From JAWKWH01 sp965204295 (lineage in GTDB: Bacteria > Pseudomonadota > Alphaproteobacteria > Rhizobiales > Rhizobiaceae), in the NCBI GenBank assembly GCA_965204295.1, contig OZ241973.1, forward strand, positions 1,488,001 to 1,552,000: a stretch of 64,000 nucleotides of DNA. The letters run 5' to 3'. Positions 52,221 to 61,576 of this stretch are shown one piece after another. A program made the translations under genes and the position numbers. Within the stretch, counting starts at the first letter, position 1; each line of letters begins with the position of its first letter. The notes under the pieces are model-generated. The model did not search any database, was not told the origin of the DNA, and worked only from the letters and a program-made list of their open reading frames with translations.

Positions 52221-53228
52221 TCAAATCAGCTTGCCTACCGCAACGGCGGTATCGCCCATGCGGTTGGAAAAGCCCCATTCATTGTCATACCAGCTCATCA
52301 CCCGGCAGAACGTTCCGTCCATGACTCTGGTCTGATCCATGTGGAACACCGATGAGCGGGAATCATGATTCATGTCGATGGAAACCAGTTTCTCGTCGGT
52401 GTAACCGAGAACGCCATTCAGCGGGCCTTCGGCCGCTTCGCGAACGGCGTTCCGGATTTCCTCAACCGAAGTCTCGCGACTGGCGACGAATTTCAGGTCG
52501 ACGACGGAGACATTCGGGGTTGGCACACGGATGGCGACACCGTCCATGCGGCCCGCCAGTTCCGGCAGCACAAGGCCGACCGCCCTGGCCGCGCCCGTCG
52601 ATGTCGGGATCATGGACATGGCCGCGGCGCGGGCGCGGTAGAGATCCTTGTGCATCGTGTCCAGCATGGGCTGGTCGCCGGTATAGGAATGAATCGTCGT
52701 CATGAAGCCCTTGTCTATGCCGATGGCGTCGTTCAGCACCTTGGCCACCGGCGACAGACAATTGGTGGTGCACGAGGCATTCGAGATGACGATGTGATCC
52801 TTTGTCAGTTTGTCGTGATTGACGCCATAGACAACGGTCAGATCCGCGCCGTCGGCGGGGGCCGACACAATGACGCGCCTGGCGCCTGCTTCCAGATGCG
52901 CGGAAGCCTTTTCCTTCGACGTGAAAATGCCGGTGCATTCCAGCGCGATGTCGACGCCGAGTTCCTTCCACGGCAATTCGGCCGGGTTGCGGACCGCGGT
53001 GACCTTGAAACTGTCGGCGCCGACATTGATCGTATCGCCGGCGACCGAAACCTCGCCCGGAAAACGACCGTGGACGGAATCGTAGCGAAACAAATGCGCG
53101 TTTGTCTCAACCGGACCGAGATCGTTTACGGCCACGATATCGATATCCCCGCGGCCCGACTCGTAAATGGCGCGGGCGATGTTGCGTCCGATCCGTCCAA
53201 AACCGTTGATGGCGACCCTGACTGTCAT
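52221..53228 (-). CDS. gap: Glyceraldehyde-3-phosphate dehydrogenase
   Basis: 335 residues from the ATG at 53228 (MTVRVAINGFGRIGRNIARA). The Rossmann GFGRIGR, the nucleophilic Cys in SNASCTTNCLSPVAK, the His in HSYTGDQ and C-terminal WYDNEWGFSNRM are all in place. IVAVNDLGPVETNAHLFRYD places it in the alphaproteobacterial glycolytic/Calvin-type group. It lies 44 bp after tkt and 34 bp before pgk. Confidence 0.96.
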   Translation of the reverse strand: MTVRVAINGFGRIGRNIARAIYESGRGDIDIVAVNDLGPVETNAHLFRYDSVHGRFPGEVSVAGDTINVGADSFKVTAVRNPAELPWKELGVDIALECTGIFTSKEKASAHLEAGARRVIVSAPADGADLTVVYGVNHDKLTKDHIVISNASCTTNCLSPVAKVLNDAIGIDKGFMTTIHSYTGDQPMLDTMHKDLYRARAAAMSMIPTSTGAARAVGLVLPELAGRMDGVAIRVPTPNVSVVDLKFVASRETSVEEIRNAVREAAEGPLNGVLGYTDEKLVSIDMNHDSRSSVFHMDQTRVMDGTFCRVMSWYDNEWGFSNRMGDTAVAVGKLI

Positions 53229-53272
53229 TTGCGAAATTCTCCGGATTGGGGTAGGAGGAAATGGCCGGCTCA

Positions 53273-55267
53273 TCAACCGGATTCGGCGATCGCGGCCTTG
53301 GCGGCTTCCGCCGCCTCCTCCGCCGTTATGCCGAAACGCCGATAGAGGTCCTTGTATGGCGCGCTGGCTCCGAATGAGTTCATGCCGATAAATACGCCAT
53401 CGCGCCCGATGAAGCGGTTCCATCCCTGCCTGACGCCCGCCTCGATTGCGATGTTGACTTTCGCCCTGCCCAAAATGGCGGCCTTGTAGTCGTCGTCCTG
53501 GCCCTCGAACAACTCCATGCAGGGAACCGAGATCACCCTTGCCGGGTGGCCCGCCGCCTCCAGCAACTCACGCGCGGCGAGCGCGATTTCGATTTCCGAT
53601 CCGCTGGCAAAGATGCTCACCACGGCGTCGTCGCTTGCAAGTTTCAGTTCATAGGCGCCGTAGGCGCAGATGTTCTCGTCCTCGTGTTCGGTTCGGACCG
53701 GCGGGAGGTTTTGCCGGGTCAGCGCCAGGGTTGACGGCGCATCCATGCTCTTGAGAGCCAGTTCCCAGCATTCGGCGACCTCGATGGCGTCGGCGGGCCG
53801 GAAAACCCGATGGTTGGGGATCGCCCGCAAGGCCGCCAGATGTTCGACCGGCTGGTGGGTGGGGCCGTCCTCGCCGAGGCCGATTGAATCATGGGTCATG
53901 ACATATATCACCCGTCGGCCCATCAGCGAGGACAGCCGCATGGCCGGCCGGCAATAGTCCGAGAATACAAGGAATGTCCCCGAATACGGAATGACGCCGC
54001 CGTGCAACGCGACGCCGTTCATGGTCGCCGCCATGCCGTGTTCACGAACGCCATAATGGATGAACCGGCCGGAATAATCATCGGCGGTCATCGGTGCGGT
54101 CTGGCTGGTTTTGGTATTGTTCGATCCGGTCAGGTCGGCCGAGCCGCCGAGCGTTTCCGGAACCGCGTCGTTAATCACCTCAAGCGCCATTTCGGAAGAT
54201 TTGCGGGTCGCAACCGTTGGCTTGTTCCTGGCCAGCGATTTTTTGTAATCGAGCATTGCCCCGTCAAAGCCGCCGGGGAGTTCGCCGCGCATACGCCGTT
54301 CAAAACTGCCGCGCCGGTCCGCCCCGGCTTCCTTGAGACGCTTTTCCCAGGCGATGCGCTCCCTGGTCGATTTCAATCCCGCCAAACGCCATTCGTCGAG
54401 AATCCCGGACGAGATCCTGAACGGTTCACATTCCCAACCCAGCGTTTTTCGCGCACCGGCGATTTCATCCGCGCCCAGCGGCGAACCATGGGCCTTTGAC
54501 GTTCCGGCCTTGTTCGGAGCGCCGAATCCGATCGTGGTGCGGCAGGCAATCATAGTCGGGCTGTCGGAGGATCTTGCCTTCTTGATCGCTTCGGCGATGG
54601 CATCGGGGTCATGTCCGTCGATCGCCGTCGCGTTCCAGCCGGAGGACGCGAAACGCGCCTGCTGGTCGGTGGAATCCGACAATGAAACGGCCCCGTCGAT
54701 CGATATCCCGTTGTCGTCGAACAAGACGATCAGGCGGTTGAGTCTAAGATGGCCGGCGAGCGCGATCGCCTCCTGACTTATGCCTTCCATCAAACAGCCG
54801 TCGCCGGCGAGCGCATAGGTGTAGTGGTTGACCAGGCCGTCGCCGTATTCGGCGTTCAGATGCCGTTCCGTGATCGCCATGCCAACGGCGTTGGCGAGCC
54901 CCTGGCCGAGCGGTCCGGTTGTTGTCTCGATACCGGCCGCGTGGCCAAATTCGGGGTGGCCGGGCGTCCTGGAACCAAGCTGACGGAAATTTGCAATCTC
55001 GTCGATCGTGATGTCTTCGTACCCCAACAGGTATAGCAGCGAGTAGACAAGCATCGAACCGTGACCCGCCGACAGCACAAAGCGGTCGCGATCGGGCCAA
55101 TCCGGGTTTTTGGGATCGTGCTTAACAAATCTGGTGAAAAGAACCGTCGCAATGTCCGCCGCGCCCATCGGTAGTCCCGGATGGCCGGATTTCGCCTTTT
55201 CAACGGCATCCATGGAAAGGAATCGGATCGCATTCGCCATCCGGTCGTGTTTTTCACGTGGCGTCAT
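53273..55267 (-). CDS. tkt: Transketolase
   Basis: 664 residues from the ATG at 55267 (MTPREKHDRMANAIRFLSMDAVEKAKSGHPG broken after residue 20 in family comparison). Thiamine-diphosphate motif GDGCLMEGISQEA to FDDNGIS, the PP-domain SAGHGSMLVYSLLYL, and pyrimidine-domain YVMTHDSIGLGEDGPTHQP are typical. It moves two-carbon units between sugar phosphates. First gene of tkt-gap-pgk and divergent from the DUF4164 gene with a 279 bp gap; TTGACG at 55454-55459 is a possible -35 on the DUF4164 side. Confidence 0.95.
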   Translation of the reverse strand: MTPREKHDRMANAIRFLSMDAVEKAKSGHPGLPMGAADIATVLFTRFVKHDPKNPDWPDRDRFVLSAGHGSMLVYSLLYLLGYEDITIDEIANFRQLGSRTPGHPEFGHAAGIETTTGPLGQGLANAVGMAITERHLNAEYGDGLVNHYTYALAGDGCLMEGISQEAIALAGHLRLNRLIVLFDDNGISIDGAVSLSDSTDQQARFASSGWNATAIDGHDPDAIAEAIKKARSSDSPTMIACRTTIGFGAPNKAGTSKAHGSPLGADEIAGARKTLGWECEPFRISSGILDEWRLAGLKSTRERIAWEKRLKEAGADRRGSFERRMRGELPGGFDGAMLDYKKSLARNKPTVATRKSSEMALEVINDAVPETLGGSADLTGSNNTKTSQTAPMTADDYSGRFIHYGVREHGMAATMNGVALHGGVIPYSGTFLVFSDYCRPAMRLSSLMGRRVIYVMTHDSIGLGEDGPTHQPVEHLAALRAIPNHRVFRPADAIEVAECWELALKSMDAPSTLALTRQNLPPVRTEHEDENICAYGAYELKLASDDAVVSIFASGSEIEIALAARELLEAAGHPARVISVPCMELFEGQDDDYKAAILGRAKVNIAIEAGVRQGWNRFIGRDGVFIGMNSFGASAPYKDLYRRFGITAEEAAEAAKAAIAESG

Positions 55268-55546
55268 GGTGTCTCGCAAATTGACTGCCGGCTGTGCGAA
55301 TTCGGTTCTCGCCGGAATCGTGTAACGGGGTCGCGCGGACACATAGCAGGTGGCGTGCCTGAGTCAACAAAGCCGACCGCCGCAATTATGATGCTTCAAC
55401 CTCCGTTCGGCCGCGATTTATGCGCAATGTCGGGGATACACCCGGCGGCGGCGTTGACGATCGATTAACGCGGCGCCTAAGTTTTTTCGGTACAACGCGT
55501 TACGAATGCGCGCGATTCGCGCGATGGGTAGACCCGGAACGGAATC

Positions 55547-55819
55547 ATGAGCGGTGACATCACACTCAAGCAGGCGCTCGGCCGGCTGGCCAAAGCGGTG
55601 GAGACGCTGGAGCAATCGGCCGGTCGGAAGCTTGAACGCGAGCAGGAATACCTCGAATCGGAGGAGGAAGTGCAACGCATGGGCGCAGACCGCGCGCGCC
55701 TGGCCCGGGAACTGGACAAATCCGAGGCGCGGGCGGAGCGCCTTCAGGACGCCAACGCCGAAGTGTCGCGCCGCCTGGTTTCGGCAATGGAGACCATCAG
55801 GGCGGTGCTGGATCGTTAG
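55547..55819 (+). CDS. DUF4164 family coiled-coil protein
   Basis: 90 residues, almost entirely a heptad-rich helix (LGRLAKAVETLEQSAGR, LARELDKSEARAERLQDAN). Small proteins of this kind precede zapA next to tkt in Rhizobiales. A structural partner of the division machinery is plausible from context but not shown. 12 bp before zapA and surely cotranscribed with it. Confidence 0.8.
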   Translation: MSGDITLKQALGRLAKAVETLEQSAGRKLEREQEYLESEEEVQRMGADRARLARELDKSEARAERLQDANAEVSRRLVSAMETIRAVLDR

Positions 55820-55831
55820 GGAGTCAGAATC

Positions 55832-56215
55832 ATGGCGCAAGTGACCGTGGAGATCGATGGCAAGGCATACCGCATGGCATGCGACGAAGGACAGGAGGAA
55901 CACCTGGAAGGCCTCGCCGCCAGATTTGACAAATACGTCACTCACCTGAAGTCGTCCTTCGGCGAAATCGGAGATCAAAGGCTGACCGTAATGGCCGGCA
56001 TCATGGTGATGGACGAACTGGCCGAACTGCAAGAAAAGATGCGCGGGATGCAAGGCGAGGTGGAGACACTCCGAAAAACCCGCGACGACGCGTTGATCAA
56101 GGCGGACAAGAACGATGCCGCGGTCACCGGCGTGCTGAGCGGTCTGGCCGATCGGATCGAGGCCGTAGCGCTGAAATTGAGCGAAAAACCGGATGGCGCG
56201 GCCAGGCCGGCCTGA
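55832..56215 (+). CDS. zapA: Cell-division protein ZapA
   Basis: 127 residues. N-terminal head domain MAQVTVEIDGKAYRMACDEGQEEHLEGLA with the family's beta-strand/helix pattern, then LTVMAGIMVMDELAELQEKM and a C-terminal coiled coil. ZapA crosslinks FtsZ filaments at the division ring. In many bacteria the 6S RNA gene follows zapA; here only 16 bp remain before convergent pncB, so it is not at this place. Confidence 0.9.
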   Translation: MAQVTVEIDGKAYRMACDEGQEEHLEGLAARFDKYVTHLKSSFGEIGDQRLTVMAGIMVMDELAELQEKMRGMQGEVETLRKTRDDALIKADKNDAAVTGVLSGLADRIEAVALKLSEKPDGAARPA

Positions 56216-56231
56216 TCGCATCCCCGACGGA

Positions 56232-57536
56232 TCACACATTTACCGCGCGCTCGACGCGGTCTTCCTCGCCGAATATCCTGAGATAGCGCCCGACCTCGAC
56301 CGGATCGCCGGTGGCCTTCCTCGGATTGTCCGAGAGTTTGACCGCCGGCCGGCCGTTGGCCGCATCGACCTTGCAGACAAGCGAAATCGGATTGAGCGAA
56401 TCGCCGCCACTGGGCAGGCATCCGTCGAAATCGTTTGTCAGATGCGTTCCCCAGCCGAAAGCCATGCGCGCCCGGCCATCAAAATGCTCAAAAGCGCCGA
56501 TGATCGTGTCAACGTCAAGACCGTCGGAAAACACGATGAGTTTCTCCGCCGGATCGCGCCCCCGTGACTTCCACCAGTCGATGATTCTTTCGCCGCCTTC
56601 GATCGGCGGTGCGCTGTCGGGCCGGAATCCGGTCCAGTCGGCCACCCAATCCGGCGCCCGGCGGAGAAAGGCGGCGGTGCCGAAGGTGTCCGGCAGGACA
56701 ATGAGCAAATTGCCGCCGTAAAGCTTGTTCCAGTCTTCCAGCACCCGGTAGGGCGCTTCGAGCGTTTCCTCCGCGGAATTTGCAAGCGCCGCATAGACCA
56801 TCGGAAGTTCATGCGCGTTGGTGCCGAGCGCCTCGAGATCGGTATCCATGGCGAGCAGCACGTTCGACGTGCCGGTAAACGATTCGCCGATCCCTTCCTT
56901 CAGCGCCTCGACGCACCATCGCTGCCAGAGGAAGGAATGGCGGCGGCGTGTGCCGAAGTCCGATATGCGGATATCCGGCAGGCGTTTCAGGCGCTCGACC
57001 TTGTCCCACATCCTGGCCTTGGCGCGGGCGTACAGCACGTCCAGCGCGAAGGGGCCGAGACTTTTCATCGCGGTGCGCGAGCGCAGTTCGTTGATTATCG
57101 CAAGCGCCGGTATCTCCCACATCGTCGTGTGGGTCCAGGGCCCGTGAAAGTTCAGGTCGAACTGGCCGTCCTTCACCGACAGTTCGTATTCGGGAAGGCG
57201 GAAATTCTCCAGCCACGAAAGAAACTCCGGCGAGAATATCTGTTTGCGACCGTAGAACGTGTTGCCGGCCAGCCAGATCATCTCCTTCTTGGTGAAGCGG
57301 ATCGTGCGGGCGTGATCAAGCTGGTCGCGCAGTTCGGCTTGGGAGATGTTCTCCGGGAGCCTGACTGTCCGCTTGCGATTTATAAGTGTGAACGTCGCAT
57401 CGACATCGCGATGCAGTTTCCAGATCATCTGCAGCATGAGAAGCTTGTAGAAATCCGTATCCAGCAGGCTGCGGATGATCGGATCGAGCTTCCAGGCGTG
57501 GTTGTAGACGCGGCGCGCGATATCGGTCTCGGTCAT
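56232..57536 (-). CDS. pncB: Nicotinate phosphoribosyltransferase
   Basis: 434 residues. It makes nicotinate mononucleotide from nicotinate in the NAD salvage route. LLDTDFYKLLMLQMIW at the start, RRRHSFLWQRWCVEA, and GTNAHELPMVYAAL containing the His that is phosphorylated by ATP, then IVFSDGLDVDTII and FGWGTHLTNDF. It lies 54 bp after pncA, whose product makes nicotinate, so the two form a salvage operon. Its product is also the phosphoribosyl donor used by CobT. Confidence 0.95.
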   Translation of the reverse strand: MTETDIARRVYNHAWKLDPIIRSLLDTDFYKLLMLQMIWKLHRDVDATFTLINRKRTVRLPENISQAELRDQLDHARTIRFTKKEMIWLAGNTFYGRKQIFSPEFLSWLENFRLPEYELSVKDGQFDLNFHGPWTHTTMWEIPALAIINELRSRTAMKSLGPFALDVLYARAKARMWDKVERLKRLPDIRISDFGTRRRHSFLWQRWCVEALKEGIGESFTGTSNVLLAMDTDLEALGTNAHELPMVYAALANSAEETLEAPYRVLEDWNKLYGGNLLIVLPDTFGTAAFLRRAPDWVADWTGFRPDSAPPIEGGERIIDWWKSRGRDPAEKLIVFSDGLDVDTIIGAFEHFDGRARMAFGWGTHLTNDFDGCLPSGGDSLNPISLVCKVDAANGRPAVKLSDNPRKATGDPVEVGRYLRIFGEEDRVERAVNV

Positions 57537-57590
57537 CGGAATTGTCCTGCCGCGGTTGAGCCGGCCGCAAGTCTGGCTTGTCGCGGACTG

Positions 57591-58190
57591 TCAGGTCAAC
57601 CGTATGCCAGCTTCACGCATCCGGGCGCACATGGCGTCGACCGAGCCTTGCGGATCAATCCCGCGGCATGCCGAAAGGCTGACTTCGACCGCCAGACCCA
57701 GCCTGGCGGCGTCAAGCGCGGAAAACCCGACGCAAAAATCGGTGGCGAGACCGGCGATCGTGACCGCCTTGATTCCGCGTTCGGCCAGATAGCCGCCAAG
57801 CCCCGTCGGGGTGGCGTGGTCATTTTCGAAGAACGCCGAATAGCTGTCGACCTCCTGGCGGAAACCCTTGCGTATGACCAGTTCGGCCCTGGTCCGCTTC
57901 AGACCGGAATGAAAAGCGGCGCCATCCGTGCCCTGAACGCAGTGATCCGGCCACAGCGTCTGTTCGCCATAGGGCATGGTTGTCGTGTCAAACGGATTTT
58001 TGCCGGCATGGCTGGAAGCGAAACTTGAGTGGCCCGCCGGGTGCCAGTCCTGCGTCAGGACGACATGATCGAACCGATCGATCAACTCGTTGATCTCCGG
58101 GACCGCTTCATCGCCTGCCGGAACGGCGAGCGCGCCGCCCGGGCAAAAATCATTCTGGACGTCTATCGCGATGAGCGCGGTGTCGGACAT
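57591..58190 (-). CDS. pncA: Nicotinamidase
   Basis: 199 residues from the ATG at 58190 (MSDTALIAIDVQNDFCPGGAL). It hydrolyses nicotinamide to nicotinate. The catalytic triad is visible: Asp in AIDVQNDFCPGG, Lys in VIRKGF, Cys in ATDFCVGFSALDA; zinc ligands lie in LTQDWHPAGHSSF. An in-frame ATG eight codons upstream is possible but not needed. A promoter is seen just upstream. Confidence 0.94.
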   Translation of the reverse strand: MSDTALIAIDVQNDFCPGGALAVPAGDEAVPEINELIDRFDHVVLTQDWHPAGHSSFASSHAGKNPFDTTTMPYGEQTLWPDHCVQGTDGAAFHSGLKRTRAELVIRKGFRQEVDSYSAFFENDHATPTGLGGYLAERGIKAVTIAGLATDFCVGFSALDAARLGLAVEVSLSACRGIDPQGSVDAMCARMREAGIRLT

Positions 58191-58228
58191 GAGGCTTGCT
58201 CCAGGCGCTGACACGGTGGATGACCGAC

Positions 58229-58256
58229 ACTATCTATATCCGGACGAACAGGTCAA
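58229..58256 (-). promoter_or_regulatory. Candidate promoter of pncA-pncB
   Basis: On the minus strand: -35 TTGACC (58256-58251), 16 bp spacer, -10 GATAGT (58234-58229). Transcription would start near 58222, about 30 nt before the pncA ATG. Confidence 0.4.
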
Positions 58257-58384
58257 CTCCCGTATATGATTGTTTATGAGTTCACGACCTGAAGCCGGCG
58301 GCAGTTCCGGGCTTCGTCGCGTGGTTTCTCTGCTTGAGTTAGCTATTATGGCGCGCATTATCGCCGAGAGATATAGACAGGGGG

Positions 58385-58582
58385 AGTCCATTTGAATTTC
58401 AACACCGGATCGAATAGCGGACGCCCACCTTTCGAAGGCGCGACACGGCGCAGCGCATTTGTCAAAACCGGCCGGAATATCTCGAAATCGACCGTTGCGG
58501 CGAGCTTTTCAAGCGCATGGCCCTCCGCAGACAATTACTTCAGCCGATCCTCAAAATCCCACAACCCGCCTTGTCCCTGCAT
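58385..58582 (-). pseudogene. IS5-family-like transposase remnant (N-terminal part)
   Basis: Read from the ATG at 58582, after a GGAGGGG ribosome site: MQGQGGLWDFEDRLK, then a TAA codon, then LSAEGHALEKLAATVDFEIF and RPVLTNALRR, then SKGGRPLFDPVLKFK, after which similarity ends. This is the N-terminal domain of IS5-like transposases (DFEIFRP.., KGGRPPFDPVLMFK). It has a nonsense codon and loses the whole DDE catalytic part, so it is dead. The rest of the 520-bp gap between pncA and ycaQ holds no recognisable gene. Confidence 0.75.
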
Positions 58583-58709
58583 CACAACCCCTCCGGCAAA
58601 TCACTCCGAAAGTGAATTATATCAGAGCCAATCAAGCCAGTTTCCGGAGGTGTCCAAACGGGGACCGGCGCCTGCCGGGGTCATATCGGCGGGTTGCGCG
58701 CAAGCAGCC

Positions 58710-59855
58710 TCATTGCGACGCAAACTGAAATTTCTCGAAACGATCCAGCGCGGCCTCAATGAGCCGCCTGAATTCGTTCGACCGGAAATTGCCGACCCAG
58801 TTCCATTTCCTGATCTTCAGGTCGCCGGATTGCCGGTCGGCTTTCAAATCGAGCGCGGCCACAATCTCGTCGCCGACGAGAACCGGCAGGGCAAAATAAC
58901 CGAACCGGCGCTTTTCCGCCGGAACGTAGGCTTCAAAAACATGGTCGTAACCGAATATCGCCGATGTCCGCCCGCGCTGGATAACGATCGGGTCGAACGG
59001 TGAAAGAATGTGAATGAGACCGGCTTCCCGCGCCGGTGAATTCTCAAGGGTTTCAGGTGCGGCCCAATAGTGCGACCGGTCGCCGTCAATACGAACCGGT
59101 CTGAGTTTACGCGCCCTTGCCCGTCTTTCGATCAGGGCCGAAACGGCCTTTTTGGCCGGGGCGTTCAGATGGCGGACGGAATCGAGGCTGACGAGACCTT
59201 GAGCCCGCAACGACCTGTCGAGCAGATAGGCGGTAATCTGTCTTTCCGTCGCCGGCCTCGGCGTTTTTGCCCAGCCGAAATGGCGTTCGATCATCTCGTA
59301 GGACTTGACGATGCCGGCCCGTTCGGCAATGGCCAGCCGCCCGTTGAAGAACGCCGTCTCAAGAGCTTTTTTCGACGGTTTGCGGCTCGCCCACTCATGA
59401 TCCTTCGCCACGAGCCGCCTGTCGTCGATATCGCGGATCGACAACGGGCCGCGCTCGCGCACTTCCGAAACGACCCTGCGAAGCCGCGACGGCGTCACCG
59501 AGGAGAACCATCCGTGCGGATTGGCGCGATGCGCCTTCATCGCCGGCAGAAAATAGGCGAAGTCGCGTGTGGGTATGTAGGAGAGCGCATGCGTCCAGTA
59601 CTCGAATACCGACTTGTCGCGGCTCTGGGCGCAATGCAGATCGTCGCGTCGATAGTCCGGAATGCGATTGAACAGGATATGATGGTGGCAGCGCTCCACC
59701 ACATTGATGGTGTCGATCTGCACATACCCAAGATGCTCGACGGCGCGCCTGACCGCATCCGCACCGCCGCCAAACGGTTCCGGCCGGTCCAGACGCTGCG
59801 CGCACAGCCAGATCGCGCGCGCCTGCGCGTTGGTGATCGAAATCGAGCGGGTCAT
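58710..59855 (-). CDS. ycaQ: YcaQ-type DNA glycosylase (interstrand-crosslink repair)
   Basis: 381 residues from the ATG at 59855 (MTRSISITNAQARAIWLCAQ). The winged-helix HTH_42 family; the catalytic Q-x-D of E. coli YcaQ/AlkX appears as HLGYVQIDTINVVERCHHHILFNR-type sequence (Gln-Ile-Asp). LSPFDPIVIQRGRTSAIFGYDHVFEAYVP is the conserved C-terminal block. It removes alkylated bases and unhooks crosslinks. It follows leuB by 31 bp and may be read with it; upstream in-frame sequence is leuB shadow. Confidence 0.88.
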   Translation of the reverse strand: MTRSISITNAQARAIWLCAQRLDRPEPFGGGADAVRRAVEHLGYVQIDTINVVERCHHHILFNRIPDYRRDDLHCAQSRDKSVFEYWTHALSYIPTRDFAYFLPAMKAHRANPHGWFSSVTPSRLRRVVSEVRERGPLSIRDIDDRRLVAKDHEWASRKPSKKALETAFFNGRLAIAERAGIVKSYEMIERHFGWAKTPRPATERQITAYLLDRSLRAQGLVSLDSVRHLNAPAKKAVSALIERRARARKLRPVRIDGDRSHYWAAPETLENSPAREAGLIHILSPFDPIVIQRGRTSAIFGYDHVFEAYVPAEKRRFGYFALPVLVGDEIVAALDLKADRQSGDLKIRKWNWVGNFRSNEFRRLIEAALDRFEKFQFASQ

Positions 59856-59886
59856 GGCGCCGTCGCGCCATCCATACGAGGCGGCG

Positions 59887-60999
59887 TCAACCCGATAACG
59901 AACGGAACTTGTCGAGCACCGCATCGCCCATTTCGGTCGTCCCGGCTTCGCGCATGCCGTCCGACATGATGTCGTTCGTCCGCAAGCCATCGTCGAGCAC
60001 GGCGGCGATCGCCGCTTCCAGCCGGTCGGCTTCGTCCGCCATGTCGAATGAATAGCGCAGACACATCGCGAACGAAGCGATCATCGCGATCGGATTGGCC
60101 ATTCCCCGGCCGGCGATATCCGGCGCCGAACCGTGCACCGGTTCGTAGAGCGCCTTGCGCGATCCGGTTCTGGAATCGGGCGCGCCAAGCGACGCCGACG
60201 GCAACATTCCAAGCGAACCGGTCAGCATGGCGGCGACATCGGACAGCATGTCGCCAAAGAGATTGTCGGTGACGATGACGTCGAATTGCTTCGGCCAGCG
60301 CACCAGTTGCATGCCGCCCGCGTCGGCCAGCATGTGACTGAGTTCGACATCGGCGTATCCGGCCCTGTGCGTCGCCGTCACGACTTCGTTCCAGAGCACG
60401 CCCGACTTCATCACGTTGCGCTTTTCCATCGAACAAACCCTGTTTTGGCGCGCACGGGCCAATTCAAAGGCGACGCCGGAAATCCGCTCGATCTCGAACG
60501 TGTCGTAGACCTGTGTGTCGACAGCGCGTTTCCGACCGTTGCCAAGATCCGTGATTTCCTTCGGCTCGCCGAAATAGACGCCGCCGGTCAGTTCCCGCAC
60601 GATCAGGATATCGAGCCCGTCGACCACGTCCCGCTTCAGGGAAGATGACGCTGCAAGCGCCGGGTAGCAGATGGCCGGTCTCAGATTGGCGAAAAGCGCC
60701 ATGTCCTTTCTGAGCCGCAGCAGTCCGGCCTCGGGCCGCGTCTCGTAGGGAACCGAATCCCATTTGGGCCCGCCGACGGCGCCAAACAGCACCGCATCCG
60801 CCGCATGAGCCCTGTCCATATCGGCGTCCGAGATCGATTCGCCATGCGAATCGTACGCCGAACCGCCGACAAGCCCCTCGTCCAGTTCAAAGCCCGCACG
60901 CATCTCACGGTTCATCATGTCGATGAGTTTGCGGACTTCGCCCATCGCCTCCGGCCCGATGCCGTCTCCGGGAAGAAGAAGAAGCTTGCGCGCCGCCAT
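59887..60999 (-). CDS. leuB: 3-isopropylmalate dehydrogenase
   Basis: 370 residues from the ATG at 60999 (MAARKLLLLPGDGIGPEAMGEV). It oxidises 3-isopropylmalate in leucine synthesis. LPGDGIGPE, GAVGGPKWD, VRELTGGVYFGEPKE, the metal-binding VTDNLFGDMLSDVAAML and YEPVHGSAPDIAGRGMANP are typical. Its leucine partner leuD lies upstream, separated by a RidA-family gene and a small frame; leuC is not in the window. Confidence 0.96.
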   Translation of the reverse strand: MAARKLLLLPGDGIGPEAMGEVRKLIDMMNREMRAGFELDEGLVGGSAYDSHGESISDADMDRAHAADAVLFGAVGGPKWDSVPYETRPEAGLLRLRKDMALFANLRPAICYPALAASSSLKRDVVDGLDILIVRELTGGVYFGEPKEITDLGNGRKRAVDTQVYDTFEIERISGVAFELARARQNRVCSMEKRNVMKSGVLWNEVVTATHRAGYADVELSHMLADAGGMQLVRWPKQFDVIVTDNLFGDMLSDVAAMLTGSLGMLPSASLGAPDSRTGSRKALYEPVHGSAPDIAGRGMANPIAMIASFAMCLRYSFDMADEADRLEAAIAAVLDDGLRTNDIMSDGMREAGTTEMGDAVLDKFRSLSG

Positions 61000-61138
61000 C
61001 GAATATCCTTTCCTGCCGCCGTGTGCGAAAGCCTGTAGACCGGTGCGCGGCGGCTGGCAACCGCGGGGCATTCGCCGTCACGCGTAAATTCGTTGCGGGG
61101 GGACGGGGCCGCCGGCGGGCGGATGCGGAGCGTCGCAC

Positions 61139-61576
61139 CTATCCGTCGTCGCCGGTCAGGTCGAAGAATTCCGCCCCGGTCCACGACGGCGTTTTTCTGG
61201 CGGTCACTTCGATTTCGATTTTCATTTCCGGCTTCACCAATCCGGCGATCATCATTGTCGACGCCGGCCGGATATCGCCGAAAACCTCGCCAAGCACCGG
61301 GAACACGTCTTCGACGAAGGCCAGGTCGGTGACGATGTAGCGGGCGCGTACGACGTCGCCCAGCGAAAATCCGGCGTCCTTCAGCGCCTTGCCGATGGTC
61401 GCGAGACAGTTGCGGGCCTGCTCGACCACATCCTCCGGCATTTCCATCGTCCGGTAGTCATAACCCGTCGTGCCGGCGACAAAACACCAGTCGCCATCGA
61501 CAACGGCCCGCGAATATCCGGCCGCCTTTTCAAACGGTGAGCCGGTCGAAATCAGTTTACGGGTCAATTCCGTCAA
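61139..61576 (-). CDS. RidA (YjgF) family protein
   Basis: 145 residues, one RidA domain: SRAVVDGDWCFVAGTTGYD, EQARNCLATIGKALKDAG, VRARYIVTDLAFVEDVFPV and KIEIEVTARK. The Arg that anchors the imine in true RidA (P-A-R-S before the last strand) reads P-A-S-T here, so it belongs to a subgroup that may not deaminate 2-aminoacrylate. It sits between leuD and leuB, where removal of reactive by-products of branched-chain synthesis would make sense. The ATG overlaps the preceding TGA. Confidence 0.85.
   Translation of the reverse strand: MTELTRKLISTGSPFEKAAGYSRAVVDGDWCFVAGTTGYDYRTMEMPEDVVEQARNCLATIGKALKDAGFSLGDVVRARYIVTDLAFVEDVFPVLGEVFGDIRPASTMMIAGLVKPEMKIEIEVTARKTPSWTGAEFFDLTGDDG

Noticed and set aside
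55461..55485. A CtrA-like site (TTAA then TAAG) upstream of the DUF4164-zapA pair
   Set aside because: The second half does not fit TTAA-N7-TTAA; spacing and sequence are too weak.
58276..58395. A 39-codon plus-strand frame between pncA and the transposase relic
   Set aside because: No ribosome site, no similarity, and it runs into the relic.
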